A DNA stretch of 64,000 nucleotides from Desulfovibrio inopinatus DSM 10711 (GTDB taxonomy: Bacteria; Desulfobacterota; Desulfovibrionia; Desulfovibrionales; Desulfovibrionaceae): assembly GCF_000429305.1 (NCBI RefSeq), contig NZ_AUBP01000030.1:18645-82644 (forward strand), written 5' to 3'. Position 1 is the first letter of the stretch. Each line of letters opens with the position of its first letter. The notes under the pieces were generated by a model that was given only the letters and a program-made list of their open reading frames with translations, did not search any database and was not told the DNA's origin. Made by a program: the position numbers and the translations under genes. This document shows, in pieces, positions 44,246 to 53,187 of the stretch.

Positions 44246-45898
44246 ATGTCTTCTGGTCCGCGCAATGCTTTTACTGATGTTTTTCGCAAAACATCTCTGC
44301 TGCGTCACGCGTTTGTTGCCAGCGTCCTTACAATGGCCGCCGTATTCATGGCCGGCCCCACTCTTATCGCGTCAGGCGCTGTGTTTAAAGCGTTGCTGCA
44401 ATCCCCGGAGAAAACGCTCGCCACAATTTTCCTCTTGAGCAACCCGCTCCGGAAAGTCTTGTCGGACAGTGTGCTCTTAGCCGCGGCAACGGCACTGAGT
44501 GCCCTGCTGCTCGGCCTGCTGCTTACGGCGGCTACATGGCGGGCTCGGGCGCACTGGCCCGGCAAGTTGCGCTGGGTCCTCCTGGCCCTGCTCGCAGTTC
44601 CCTCGTATGTACACGCTCTTGCCTGGAACGCTTTTATGCATCGCTGCAACCTAATGTTGGCACAGTGGGGGCTGCCCGGGCTACCGGAGCAGGGATGGAC
44701 CGTGGCTTGGTTGGTGCAGACCATGACACTTGTACCCCTTGCGACGGGAGGCTGCATGCTCGGTTTGGAACTTGTCGATGCCCGTCTCGTGAGCGCGGCG
44801 CGTCCTCTGCGTAGCGATCTAGCGGTGTTTGCCACAGTGGTGCTGCCCACGGCGGCTCCCATTCTTCTCGCGACGGGGACGTTGTTGTTTCTGCTGAGCG
44901 TGGAAGACTACGGCGTGCCGTCGCTGTTCCAGGTCCCGGTCTACGCCATGCATATCTTCGCAGTGTATAGCACCAGGGCCGACGCAGGGCAGGCTTTTCT
45001 GGCCGCCATGCCGCTGCTGGGGGTAACCGCCGTAGCACTGCTCGCCGGGTGGCGGGCTTTGCGGCGTTTGCACTCCATCCCGGCGCCCAGGGAAAATGTT
45101 TGGTCCACAAGACCGGTCTGGCCATTTTGGTTCAACGCCCTGCTCTGTTTCGCCATAGGAGCGGGAGTGCTGCAGCTACTGGTGCCCGCGTTCGAGCTTA
45201 CGGCAGCTACGGGTTCGTGGTCCGCCTTCAGCTCCAGCGTGTTGCTGGCCGAACGTGAAATTATGTTCTCCTTCAGGACATCGCTGCTTGCAGCGCTTTT
45301 CTCACTGCCACTGGCCTGGTCCGTCGCGGGCATGATGCGCGGAAAACACCTGTTCGGTGGACTGGCGGGCATACTGTCCTGGACTCTGTTGTTGCTGTGT
45401 CTGGCAACGCCCGCGCCCCTTGCGGGAGTGGGACTCATCGCCATCTGGAATTCAGCCTGGTTGCATCCTATATACGACAGCTCACTCATGCCCGTCTTGG
45501 CATCAATGACACGCTACGCGCCCTTGGCTACCTTGATTTTTCTAGCACACGACGAACAAGCCGCGACGAAATTACTGCAAGCGGCCCGCGTGTTTCAACG
45601 CGACGGTTGGCAGACGCTGTGGCGCATTCGTCTGCCCCTGGCCCTGCCGCTTATGCTGGCGGCAGGAGGACTGGTGTTCGCCTTGTCCCTCGGGGAATTG
45701 GGGGCGACGCTCCTCGTTGCCCCTCCGGGCAAGGCCACCCTGACCATGCGCATTTACAACTACCTGCATTACGGCAGCAGCGAAACCGTCTCCGGATTGA
45801 GTCTACTGATAGCAACAATATCGGGATTCATGGGTTTTTGTACACTGACAGCACTACGCCGCATCCAGTTCTACGGACAGGCAAGAAGAAGGCAATAA
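44246..45898 (+). CDS. Iron(III)-type ABC transporter permease (FbpB-like, fused)
   Basis: 550 residues from the ATG at 44246 (GAGAGGGGCGGAT before it; a GTG 15 bp earlier is less likely). It has about twelve hydrophobic segments in two homologous halves, each with a permease loop: first around LRSDLAVFATVVLPTAAPIL, then around GWQTLWRIRLPLALPLML. Such double permeases serve ferric-iron importers. It lies opposite the binding protein and is followed by the small zinc-ribbon gene after 17 bp. Confidence 0.87.
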   Translation: MSSGPRNAFTDVFRKTSLLRHAFVASVLTMAAVFMAGPTLIASGAVFKALLQSPEKTLATIFLLSNPLRKVLSDSVLLAAATALSALLLGLLLTAATWRARAHWPGKLRWVLLALLAVPSYVHALAWNAFMHRCNLMLAQWGLPGLPEQGWTVAWLVQTMTLVPLATGGCMLGLELVDARLVSAARPLRSDLAVFATVVLPTAAPILLATGTLLFLLSVEDYGVPSLFQVPVYAMHIFAVYSTRADAGQAFLAAMPLLGVTAVALLAGWRALRRLHSIPAPRENVWSTRPVWPFWFNALLCFAIGAGVLQLLVPAFELTAATGSWSAFSSSVLLAEREIMFSFRTSLLAALFSLPLAWSVAGMMRGKHLFGGLAGILSWTLLLLCLATPAPLAGVGLIAIWNSAWLHPIYDSSLMPVLASMTRYAPLATLIFLAHDEQAATKLLQAARVFQRDGWQTLWRIRLPLALPLMLAAGGLVFALSLGELGATLLVAPPGKATLTMRIYNYLHYGSSETVSGLSLLIATISGFMGFCTLTALRRIQFYGQARRRQ

Positions 45899-45915
45899 AC
45901 GCCAAAGGAGAGAAC

Positions 45916-46265
45916 TTGGGAGATTCACTCATTCCTCGCATCATTTTAGGCCTGCTGCTTGTGGGCGTCATTTTTCTGGTGCGGTATTTTCTTGCCAGAC
46001 ACCGCCGCTCATTGGTGGAACAAGGCTACTACGACCAGGCGCATATTCAGGCGCCCCCGACTAAAGGGCCCTGCGCCTCCCCCCCCATGACAGTACCTGC
46101 CGAAACTGCGGCGCGCCCCTCCCCCCGGACGCAGCCTTTTGTGAGCAGTGCGGCGCGGCCGTAGCGGTCAGGCAAACGTCCGTATCGTCGACCTGCCCCA
46201 CTTGCGGCGCGATATTGGCTGACGGCGAGGCTTTTTGCAGCGAATGCGGGACCAAATGCAAATAA
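45916..46265 (+). CDS. Small membrane protein with double zinc ribbon, frame broken at a C8 tract
   Basis: Opens with TTG at 45916 after AAAGGAGAGAAC. One membrane helix (IIIGLLLVG-like: IPRIILGLLLVGVIFLVRYFL) is followed by RHRRSLVEQGYYDQAH. The frame then reaches a run of eight Cs at 46079-46086. Read straight on, it ends in a stop at 46162-46164. Read with one added base (a -1 slip), it yields two Cys4 zinc ribbons (CRNCGAPLPPDAAFCEQCG and CPTCGAILADGEAFCSECG) and stops at 46265. All neighbouring genes carry such ribbons, so the shifted reading is the meaningful one. Programmed slippage, phase variation or a base-calling error cannot be told apart here. Confidence 0.6.
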
Positions 46266-46277
46266 CAAAGGCATATT

Positions 46278-46997
46278 ATGAGCAAACAACAAGCCTTTTT
46301 CGAAAAACTCTCAGTCTATCTGCACCCCGGAGAACAGTTGCTTGACACGGGGTATGCGGAGGAAACCTCACATGACTTGGCCCGCATAGTCCTTGCCGGC
46401 CTGGCTCCCACATCAGCCAGCAAATTCGTGGTGGGGCTGACTCACAATCGCCTGATGTTGCTGTTGGACAACCTGGCCACCAAAGTAGTCAAGCCCAAGG
46501 ACACGGACAATATTTTCATCCATGATATCGCGCACATAGAAATCACCCCCAAACGTGGCTCAACGAAAGCCTCATTCATTTTGCGCAACGGAAAAAAACG
46601 TAGTTTTCTTTTTTATAATTATTCAGGTGGCGACAGGAACGAGCAGCAGAACCTGTTGGGCAAACTGCAAGGAATGTTACAGGAGGGAACTCAAGCGCAA
46701 CAACCAGCACCGCCTCTACCCAGGCAGCCCAACACGCTCGGAGGAGCCGGACAATCGGCGCCGGAACCGCCCGCGTATCACCGTGCCCAAGCGTCAGCTC
46801 TGCCACAGCCATGCCCCGGTAATCCCCCCAGAGCATGTCCAGCCTGCGGGCAGCAATGCGCACCTGACGACAAATTTTGCGAGATGTGCGGAGCCCCTCT
46901 TCAGAAGGCAAAGCCCAGATTTTGTCCGCAATGTGGTAGGGAAACGCGCCCTGGTGCGAAGTTTTGCGGCGGCTGCGGCTTTGCCCTACAGCGATGA
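46278..46997 (+). CDS. PH-like domain protein with C-terminal double zinc ribbon
   Basis: A 239-residue soluble protein. The first 125 residues (LHPGEQLLDTGYAEETS, VVGLTHNRLMLLLDN, IAHIEITPKRGSTKASFIL) have the strand pattern of a bacterial PH-like domain, which often binds membranes or partners. A Pro/Gln-rich linker of about 55 residues follows. The end has two Cys4 ribbons, CPACGQQCAPDDKFCEMCG and CPQCGRETRPGAKFCGGCG. Its stop overlaps the ABC ATPase start by ATGA, a strong sign of a joint product. No catalytic motif is visible. Confidence 0.72.
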   Translation: MSKQQAFFEKLSVYLHPGEQLLDTGYAEETSHDLARIVLAGLAPTSASKFVVGLTHNRLMLLLDNLATKVVKPKDTDNIFIHDIAHIEITPKRGSTKASFILRNGKKRSFLFYNYSGGDRNEQQNLLGKLQGMLQEGTQAQQPAPPLPRQPNTLGGAGQSAPEPPAYHRAQASALPQPCPGNPPRACPACGQQCAPDDKFCEMCGAPLQKAKPRFCPQCGRETRPGAKFCGGCGFALQR

Positions 46998-47659
46998 TCG
47001 ACGACATGTTGCGCTTGCAAGGCTTAAGCAAACAGTTTGGCAAAGAATTGGTGTTGAAGGACATCTCCCTTGAGCTCCGCGAGGGGGAACGACTGAGACT
47101 GTCGGGGCCTTCCGGCAGCGGCAAAAGCACGTTGCTGCTCTGCATTGCCGGCCTGCTGGAACCTGATGCCGGAGAGATTTTTATGGATAATAACCCCGTC
47201 ACCCCACAAAGCTTGCCTCCGCATCGCCGAGGTATCGGCCTTGCGCTGCAGGACCCGACCCTTTGGCCACACATGACCGTCGCAGGCAATGCGGGCTATG
47301 GCGTACATGGCCTGACAAAACGTCAGCGAGCAGCTCGCGTCGCCGAACTGCTCGACGACCTGGGGCTGGAGGGCATGCAAAAAAGCAGACCGCACCAACT
47401 CTCCGGTGGAGAAGCCAGGCGTGTTGCCCTTGCCAGATGCCTCGCGCCCAAACCGCGCCTGCTGCTCATGGACGAGCCCCTGGTGAACCTGGACCCGCAA
47501 ACCAAAGAGCGCGCCCTCGCCTGCATCCGAAAACAACTGAAACAAACCGGAGCAAGTATGATATTTGTCAGCCACGATCCAGACAATTCGCATGGGCTGT
47601 GCAACAGGCAGGCCGTCCTGCGTCAAGGCGAGTTGACAGGAGGGGAGGCGCTTCCATGA
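46994..47659 (+). CDS. ABC transporter ATP-binding protein of the iron-type system
   Basis: 221 residues from the ATG at 46994 (overlap ATGA with the preceding gene). Walker A GPSGSGKSTL near residue 38, signature LSGGEARRVALARCLA, Walker B LLLMDEPLVNLD and switch SHDPDNSHGL are intact. It lacks the C-terminal TOBE extension that FbpC-type ATPases usually carry. It should energise the fused permease at 44246. Its stop overlaps the next gene by ATGA at 47656-47659. Confidence 0.9.
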   Translation: MIDDMLRLQGLSKQFGKELVLKDISLELREGERLRLSGPSGSGKSTLLLCIAGLLEPDAGEIFMDNNPVTPQSLPPHRRGIGLALQDPTLWPHMTVAGNAGYGVHGLTKRQRAARVAELLDDLGLEGMQKSRPHQLSGGEARRVALARCLAPKPRLLLMDEPLVNLDPQTKERALACIRKQLKQTGASMIFVSHDPDNSHGLCNRQAVLRQGELTGGEALP

Positions 47660-48648
47660 CGCGGACTTATCGGATGGGAATCTTGCTCATCCTTTACGCC
47701 GTACTGCTCGTCGGTTGCAACCCGGCGGACAAAAAAACTCTTCCGCAAGGTTGGATGCGCATCGTCCCTCCCGAGGACGTCAACGCGCTGGCCGAGCAGG
47801 GGGAGTATATCTGGGCAGGCGGACGAGATGGGCTCTTTCTCGTGCGCAGGGAATCCGGAGAGCTCATGGAGCTTCCCGCATGTATTCCCAAGCTCGCCTA
47901 TGTTCGCGACCTGCTTGTGGACGCGGACAACATTTTGCATGTGGCGCATGCCGGGGGCCTCGGCAGCTTCGACGGCGCGGCGTGGTCCGACGATACCACA
48001 CGACTGGGCCTCCCCCCTGGGCCGGCGACGGCTTTGTACCAGTCCCCGGAAAAATCCGATGGTGCGCTCTGGGTCGGCAACGAAATGGGCGTATGCAGTG
48101 TTCAGGGACAAGAAATACGCTGCCTCGGCCGAAAGGACGGGCTCGGCCTCGATTCCGTGGACGCTATGCTCATGGACTACGCAGGGCGCATGTGGTTCGC
48201 CTCAGCCTCGCAAATCAGAGGCGGGCTCAGCATGTACGACGGCAGAGCCTGGCACCACTTTCATGTGGAAGAAGGCCTGCCCCACAACCGCGTCAATGCG
48301 TTGCTTCTCGACAATGCAGGTGCGCTGCACGTGGCCACAGGCTTTGCGGAAAACGGCGGAGCATGTACATTACGAGACAAAACATGGAGCGCCTTGAGGC
48401 AGGACGACGGTCTTGCCGGAGCGGTTGTCCGTTCCTTGTACCAGGACAAACAAGGGCGTATGTATTATGGTTCGGAATTCAATGGCATGGCCGTGTTTAT
48501 GGGAGACAAGCATCTGATCCTGCGGCCTGAGAATGGCTTGGTGGGGGCCGAGGTGAAAGAGATGTTGCAAGACGCGCAAGGCGCTCTTTGGCTTGCCACG
48601 AACAAGGGATTGAACAAGGTTCACGATCCCGCGGACCTTGAGTTGTGA
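47656..48648 (+). CDS. Lipoprotein with two-component-regulator-type beta-propeller
   Basis: A 330-residue protein. A signal peptide (MGILLILYAVLLVGC) ends in a lipobox Leu-Val-Gly-Cys, giving a lipid-anchored periplasmic or outer-membrane protein. The rest is a chain of about six to seven blades with repeats such as GEYIWAGGRDGLFLV, GALWVGNEMGVCSV, GRMWFASASQIRGGLSMYDG and GALWLATNKGLNKV, the Reg_prop pattern of ligand- or protein-binding propellers. ATGA coupling to an ABC ATPase is unusual and suggests it works with the transporter. Confidence 0.75.
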   Translation: MTRTYRMGILLILYAVLLVGCNPADKKTLPQGWMRIVPPEDVNALAEQGEYIWAGGRDGLFLVRRESGELMELPACIPKLAYVRDLLVDADNILHVAHAGGLGSFDGAAWSDDTTRLGLPPGPATALYQSPEKSDGALWVGNEMGVCSVQGQEIRCLGRKDGLGLDSVDAMLMDYAGRMWFASASQIRGGLSMYDGRAWHHFHVEEGLPHNRVNALLLDNAGALHVATGFAENGGACTLRDKTWSALRQDDGLAGAVVRSLYQDKQGRMYYGSEFNGMAVFMGDKHLILRPENGLVGAEVKEMLQDAQGALWLATNKGLNKVHDPADLEL

Positions 48649-48663
48649 GCAGAGGAGGTAATC

Positions 48664-49668
48664 ATGGAGCCTCGTGAACTTCCTGTACATCTGAAATCAT
48701 TACGCATGCAGCTCAACAATGGGCGGCTTACGCCACAAGCCTTTGACCATGCCTGTGCCCAATTGCGCACCCAGGACCGGATGGGAAACTGGTGGACGGT
48801 CGATCCTGACTCCGGAGCCCTGCTGCGCTACGACCAGAGAGTCGGCCAATGGCTGCACGACACGCCTGCCTCCAAGAGCCAAGCGCCAGCTCAGCCACCG
48901 ATGAGGGGCGAAATGCAGCCGCCAAGCTCCCCACTCGTCAAGATCCTTCAGACCGCAAACACAGAGCGCACAGGACTTGTGGGCGCGGCAATGGTCCTGA
49001 TCCTTGGCGCGGCGCTTTCCTGGTTTCTCTATCCCTACCTGGGGCTCATCCCCAAATGGCTCAGCGGTTTGGCCCCTGAGGTCAGGTGCACCATGTTCAA
49101 ACCCAACACGAGCCCAATGTACTTCTGCTCCGGCGCTGCGGCATTGTCGGTGCTTTCCGGCCCCATCATCGTCATGGTAGGCATCTTTCTTCTGCGCAAG
49201 CAGATAACGGCCCTCTTGTCGCATGTCACACCATTTGTCCCCACGACATTCCGCTTTCTGCTCCCCCCCGCAGTTGCCTGCCTTTTGTTCACTATTCTCT
49301 GGGCCGGGGCGCACTACGATACTGTGCTCTCCTCGAACTCCAACGTAGGCAACGTCGTCGGTCTGGTGCATCAGCGTTTGTTCCCGGCCTTCGTCGCGCT
49401 GTTCACCTACGCAGTCGCACGCTATGGGCCGCTGTTGCAATTGTATATTCCGGTGTTTTTCGATCTGCGAGATAAAATCCACAAGCATGTTCGCTTTGTT
49501 ATCGTGCTCGTCTTTCCCATGCTCTATTCACTCATCAACAACATGAATCTGAACGACGGGCGCATCTACAAAACCGCGCTGGAAGAACAAAAAGTGGTTG
49601 TCATGGCCATGCTGCTGGGGTTCCTGCTGCTGGCGCCCCGCAATGGCAAAACCGGCATGAAAGATTAG
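48664..49668 (+). CDS. Membrane protein of unknown function, zinc-ribbon cluster
   Basis: A 334-residue protein. The N-terminal 60 residues (LRMQLNNGRLTPQAFDHAC, then TQDRMGNWWTVDPDSGALL) resemble a small soluble module I have seen next to zinc ribbons in bacterial membrane proteins. A Pro-rich linker follows, then about six membrane helices from residue 98 onward (TGLVGAAMVLILGAALSWFL; AALSVLSGPIIVMVGIFLL; FRFLLPPAVACLLFTILW). The loop between helices 1 and 2 has two Cys. No catalytic motif or known family. An AGAGGAGGTAATC site precedes the ATG. Confidence 0.65.
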   Translation: MEPRELPVHLKSLRMQLNNGRLTPQAFDHACAQLRTQDRMGNWWTVDPDSGALLRYDQRVGQWLHDTPASKSQAPAQPPMRGEMQPPSSPLVKILQTANTERTGLVGAAMVLILGAALSWFLYPYLGLIPKWLSGLAPEVRCTMFKPNTSPMYFCSGAAALSVLSGPIIVMVGIFLLRKQITALLSHVTPFVPTTFRFLLPPAVACLLFTILWAGAHYDTVLSSNSNVGNVVGLVHQRLFPAFVALFTYAVARYGPLLQLYIPVFFDLRDKIHKHVRFVIVLVFPMLYSLINNMNLNDGRIYKTALEEQKVVVMAMLLGFLLLAPRNGKTGMKD

Positions 49669-49797
49669 GGCTGCCGCATAAGAATGTGGAGTGATTGTGA
49701 ACGCCATATTTTTAACTATCGTTATCCGATACTATTGAGAGGTGCCCTGAATTTCCGCTAACAGACCGGGATACTTTTTTAAAACTAGGCTAACACT

Positions 49798-50466
49798 ATG
49801 ATGCGATTTTCTTTGCATGAGATTTCGCAGGCCCTGGCTCTGCGCTCCCCCCTGGTTCTAATGTTGTTCTTTTTCAGCATGATGGGGGCGGCGCTGATTA
49901 TGGGAGTTGCCGGCCCCATGCCCGCGGACTACGCTCTGACCCTTGGTGTCATGCCCGGGGCCGTACTGCTTGCCGCAACAATTCTGCATTTTCGCGATTC
50001 ACGAGACGACGTGATCATCATGACAAAACGCCGCTTCTGGGTTTCACTCGTCTCCGGGCTTGTCTGGGGGCTGACCGCAAGCCTGGTTTATGACTTATAC
50101 AAACCGCTGGTAATACTAATCCTCGGTTTGCAATTCGATCCCTATCGCGCCATGCCGCACTTCGGCCATGCCATGACCGGCCTCCCCCCTTCGTCTTATG
50201 GCAGCCTGCTGGCGGGGTGGTTCTATCACTACTGGATAGGCATGATGCTGGGGATGATCTTTGCTTTAATGCGCCCCCAAGGGGGTATTCCATGGGCAAT
50301 ACTTTTCGTGCTGGTGCTGCAGGCCGTGCGTCTGGCAGTCTATCCTAACGTGCTGCGCCTAAGCCTGGAAGATCCTGAGTTCATAGCCAACGGCATTGTA
50401 GGCCTGGCGTTGTGGGGTGGTATCCTTGGTTTCGGTATTAAAAGGTGGGGGACATCTCATGCGTAG
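49798..50466 (+). CDS. Five-helix membrane protein of unknown function
   Basis: A 222-residue integral membrane protein. Hydrophobic segments lie at about residues 18-37, 42-60, 78-100, 120-150 and 160-215. A charged loop (FRDSRDDVIIMTKRRFW) faces the cytoplasm by the positive-inside rule. I do not recognise the family. It overlaps the next gene by 8 bp. A clear ribosome site is not seen before the ATG. Confidence 0.6.
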   Translation: MMRFSLHEISQALALRSPLVLMLFFFSMMGAALIMGVAGPMPADYALTLGVMPGAVLLAATILHFRDSRDDVIIMTKRRFWVSLVSGLVWGLTASLVYDLYKPLVILILGLQFDPYRAMPHFGHAMTGLPPSSYGSLLAGWFYHYWIGMMLGMIFALMRPQGGIPWAILFVLVLQAVRLAVYPNVLRLSLEDPEFIANGIVGLALWGGILGFGIKRWGTSHA

Positions 50467-51943
50467 ATCCCGACTGGCGATAATCATCGCGACAATGGTA
50501 GTAGTCCTTTTCTGCTGCGGAATGGCTTTGGCCCATGACTGCTCCAGTCCCTCGGACTGCGAACAGACGCCCGGCTACAACGCATTTTTGGCCGTTGTCG
50601 GCGGCGCAATGGCCGTATTGGCCGCATTGCTGGGTACGCTCTTCGGAGGGGCCTCAGGAACAACGCCCCCCCTCGGCCCGTTTGTCGCTTCTACTCCTCC
50701 GAGTGGACCGCAAGCGGACCAACCGCCCCCGCAACAGCCCGTCGAATTCGAGAAAGCCCCCATTATCGCGGGAGAAGAGGCCATTCCTCTGCAAGATGTT
50801 ATCGATACGTCCATACTGCCGCCAGAAGTCTATATCAATTGGGACGAATTCGATGAAAAGAATCTGACCCCGGAAGAAGCCGAATGGCTGCGCAATTGGT
50901 GGAGCAGAGGCGCCGATCAGGAGACCGGGACACAGGAAACCGGAACAGAACCGGAAGCTGAAGCGGAGCAAGAGGTCACGGGAGGCGGCTCTTCCAGCAC
51001 CATCCTCGACGGAGACGAGGCCCTGAAATATCTGCTGGACAACAGGCTGGTAGAAGAAGTGGGCCGCGATGCTACCGGTAAGCCCATCTATCGCGCCAAT
51101 CCCGAACTCAATTTCCCCGACGGACCATTCCACGGCGGCGCGTACCGTGTTGATCCGGAAACTGGCCTGCTCAATACAGACCAGGTCGTAATCATCGTAG
51201 ACAATCCCGCAACGGCCGATGCCGGCGGACAGCAGACCCAGCCACCCAAAGCTGAATCAGAGCAACCTCCCAGCCCCGAGCCAGAACCAGAACCGGAACC
51301 CGAAGACGAGCCCGAGGAAGAGTCTAAACCCGAGCCGAAAAAAAATCCCAAAACGCCTCCCATAATCGGGCCGGAACCTGAGCCAGTGGAAGAGGTGAAC
51401 ATCAACGAAATATTTGAAAACCTGGACCGCCTCGTCAACACCGCCCAGGACAAGCTGGATACCGCATCCAGAGGGGTCAAGGAGTTGGAAATGATGGCCA
51501 ATGTCCTGCAGCAATACCTTGCCGACAGGGAAGCCGCTTCCGCGGAATTCAAGGAAAACGTGGTGTACGGCATCAAATATACGGCGGATTTCGCCATCAA
51601 CGTCCTCAGTGTGTTCGGCGGCAATGGGGTCAAATATGTTTACCAAGGCGCCACGTCGGGTATCGAGGCCTATCAAGAAACCGGCAGCGTCAGTCAAGCT
51701 CTTGGAAAAGGTGCGCTTACCTCCACGTTGTCGTTTATCGGCGACAAGACATTAAACGCCCTTAGCTCAACCCAGACCACAGACTGCTCCAATATCCCAC
51801 TCTCGGACATTTGGTATGAAATGCAGAAGATGGGCCTGAAAAAAGTGGGTGGTCATACGGCATGGGAATACAGCAAGGGCTTTGGCGTCGATGGCATTTG
51901 GAAAGGAGGCGAGTATATGTATAAAGCGTACGGCCCTAAATAA
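50459..51943 (+). CDS. Secreted or membrane-anchored Pro/Glu-rich protein
   Basis: 494 residues from the ATG at 50459 (AAAGGTGGGGG before it). A signal peptide or first helix (LAIIIATMVVVLFCCGMALA) is followed by a Cys-containing segment (HDCSSPSDCEQ) and a second hydrophobic segment (LAVVGGAMAVLAALLGTLFGG). A long acidic and Pro-rich middle contains tandem PEPEPEPEPEDEPEEES repeats at about residues 275-290. The end is a helical domain with KDLDTASRGVKE-type coils and Gly-rich helices. It looks like an extended periplasm-spanning or surface protein. Family unknown. Confidence 0.6.
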   Translation: MRRSRLAIIIATMVVVLFCCGMALAHDCSSPSDCEQTPGYNAFLAVVGGAMAVLAALLGTLFGGASGTTPPLGPFVASTPPSGPQADQPPPQQPVEFEKAPIIAGEEAIPLQDVIDTSILPPEVYINWDEFDEKNLTPEEAEWLRNWWSRGADQETGTQETGTEPEAEAEQEVTGGGSSSTILDGDEALKYLLDNRLVEEVGRDATGKPIYRANPELNFPDGPFHGGAYRVDPETGLLNTDQVVIIVDNPATADAGGQQTQPPKAESEQPPSPEPEPEPEPEDEPEEESKPEPKKNPKTPPIIGPEPEPVEEVNINEIFENLDRLVNTAQDKLDTASRGVKELEMMANVLQQYLADREAASAEFKENVVYGIKYTADFAINVLSVFGGNGVKYVYQGATSGIEAYQETGSVSQALGKGALTSTLSFIGDKTLNALSSTQTTDCSNIPLSDIWYEMQKMGLKKVGGHTAWEYSKGFGVDGIWKGGEYMYKAYGPK

Positions 51944-52005
51944 CGCCAAGCTTTATTTCAGCAATTTTGACAGAGGGAAATCTCTTCTCAGAAAGAGGAA
52001 AAGAT

Positions 52006-53097
52006 ATGAACCAAACAATTGACGTCCCAATAAGCTCGGAAGAACTTCTCTCCATCGCCAAGCGGATGAACGCAACCTACAGCGATCTCTCCCCTTTTGC
52101 CCTGATCAAGGCAGGCGCGGGGAACGCCCCGACAAAGGAAATCAACAACCCGGAGCTGATCTCGAATCAAGAGGAGCTGCTCCCCGACGTGGCGCAACTT
52201 CTCAATCTGCTGACCGGTACTCAGGCCATGGGCGCGGTCACCTATGCCTGCGACCTCATCGCCCTGCATGCCTCGGCTTTTCACGTCCGAAAAGGAGAAA
52301 AAGTCAAGGTCGCCGCGTTGATGGACACCGGCAAGGGACAACGACTGCATTATCCGCCGGATTTCGATAATTTCTTCCGGACCATGGAGCAATTCTGGCC
52401 CTTGACAGTGGTTAAGCGCTGTGGCCTGGACCAGGACTTCCCACCTGCTGAGGCCCAGCTCCTGCTGGCATGTGTGGACGCAACCAGACGTCACTACTTC
52501 CAGGCCCTTGCCAACGGCCAGGATATCGTCGCAACTCCGCAACTCACGTTCCAGGACATCATGGCAGCGGCCAACGCGTCCCTTGATGGCGTGCACTTGC
52601 TCGCACCGCATGTCACAAACAGCCTGAATCTCTCCCCGCTCGGCGAGGCCGACGCTCAAACGGGCTTGGAGGCATTAATGCAAAAGGGGCTGCTACGCTT
52701 CTCCAACAGTATGTTCGAAATCGGCAAAGAAGCCCAAAAAATAGCGGTCGCCCTGATACTGCCGGAGGGACATTTGAACGCCCTGGCGGCTTGCCACGAC
52801 GACAACGGCAATATCCTGAAGACCTCAGTCTTTGCCGTACAAGGTCGAGCGGGCGCGGCGCTCATGTTCTCCGGAGACGATGATTCCGTGAAAATCACTG
52901 GTCTGTCCCCAGCGCAACTGTTCGAACTTGCCGCAACCCTGGTCATGCAGCCGTATGATATTCTACGCCTGAAGCGTGTGGAAGCCACCCCGGAAACTCC
53001 AGAAGCGGGCAAGACAAGCAAGTTCTGTCCCGCATGCGGGGCTAAGCACAAGCCCGAAGCCAAGTTCTGCAGCGAATGCGGCAAACCTTTAGCCTGA
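52006..53097 (+). CDS. Hypothetical protein with C-terminal zinc ribbon
   Basis: 363 residues from the ATG at 52006 (AAAGAGGAAAAGAT before it). It has no signal peptide or membrane helix. Two alpha/beta parts are visible: residues 1-170 (PISSEELLSIAKRMNATYS, LLTGTQAMGAVTYACDLIAL, PLTVVKRCGLDQDFP) and 190-325 with QLTFQDIMAAANASLDGVH and ELAATLVMQPYDILRLKRVE. A flexible linker ends in one Cys4 ribbon, CPACGAKHKPEAKFCSECG. No family is recognised. It probably shares a partner with the other ribbon proteins of the cluster. Confidence 0.6.
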   Translation: MNQTIDVPISSEELLSIAKRMNATYSDLSPFALIKAGAGNAPTKEINNPELISNQEELLPDVAQLLNLLTGTQAMGAVTYACDLIALHASAFHVRKGEKVKVAALMDTGKGQRLHYPPDFDNFFRTMEQFWPLTVVKRCGLDQDFPPAEAQLLLACVDATRRHYFQALANGQDIVATPQLTFQDIMAAANASLDGVHLLAPHVTNSLNLSPLGEADAQTGLEALMQKGLLRFSNSMFEIGKEAQKIAVALILPEGHLNALAACHDDNGNILKTSVFAVQGRAGAALMFSGDDDSVKITGLSPAQLFELAATLVMQPYDILRLKRVEATPETPEAGKTSKFCPACGAKHKPEAKFCSECGKPLA

Positions 53098-53187
53098 CAC
53101 TTTTTTCCAATGTCACTGAACAAAAAAATTGTTGCATTGCGGTTGATGAATTGATTGCGAGATAATTTCAGCTTTTCGAGGTGGATC

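Noticed and set aside
45397..46164. Plus-strand 255-residue frame that contains the start of the small zinc-ribbon gene
   Set aside because: Its first half is an out-of-frame shadow of the permease. The TTG at 45916, with its own ribosome site right after the permease stop, is the reasonable start.
51270..51330. Repetitive stretch considered as a CRISPR-like or minisatellite array
   Set aside because: It is the in-frame coding sequence of the Pro-Glu repeats of the gene at 50459. There are no spacers and no cas genes in the window.
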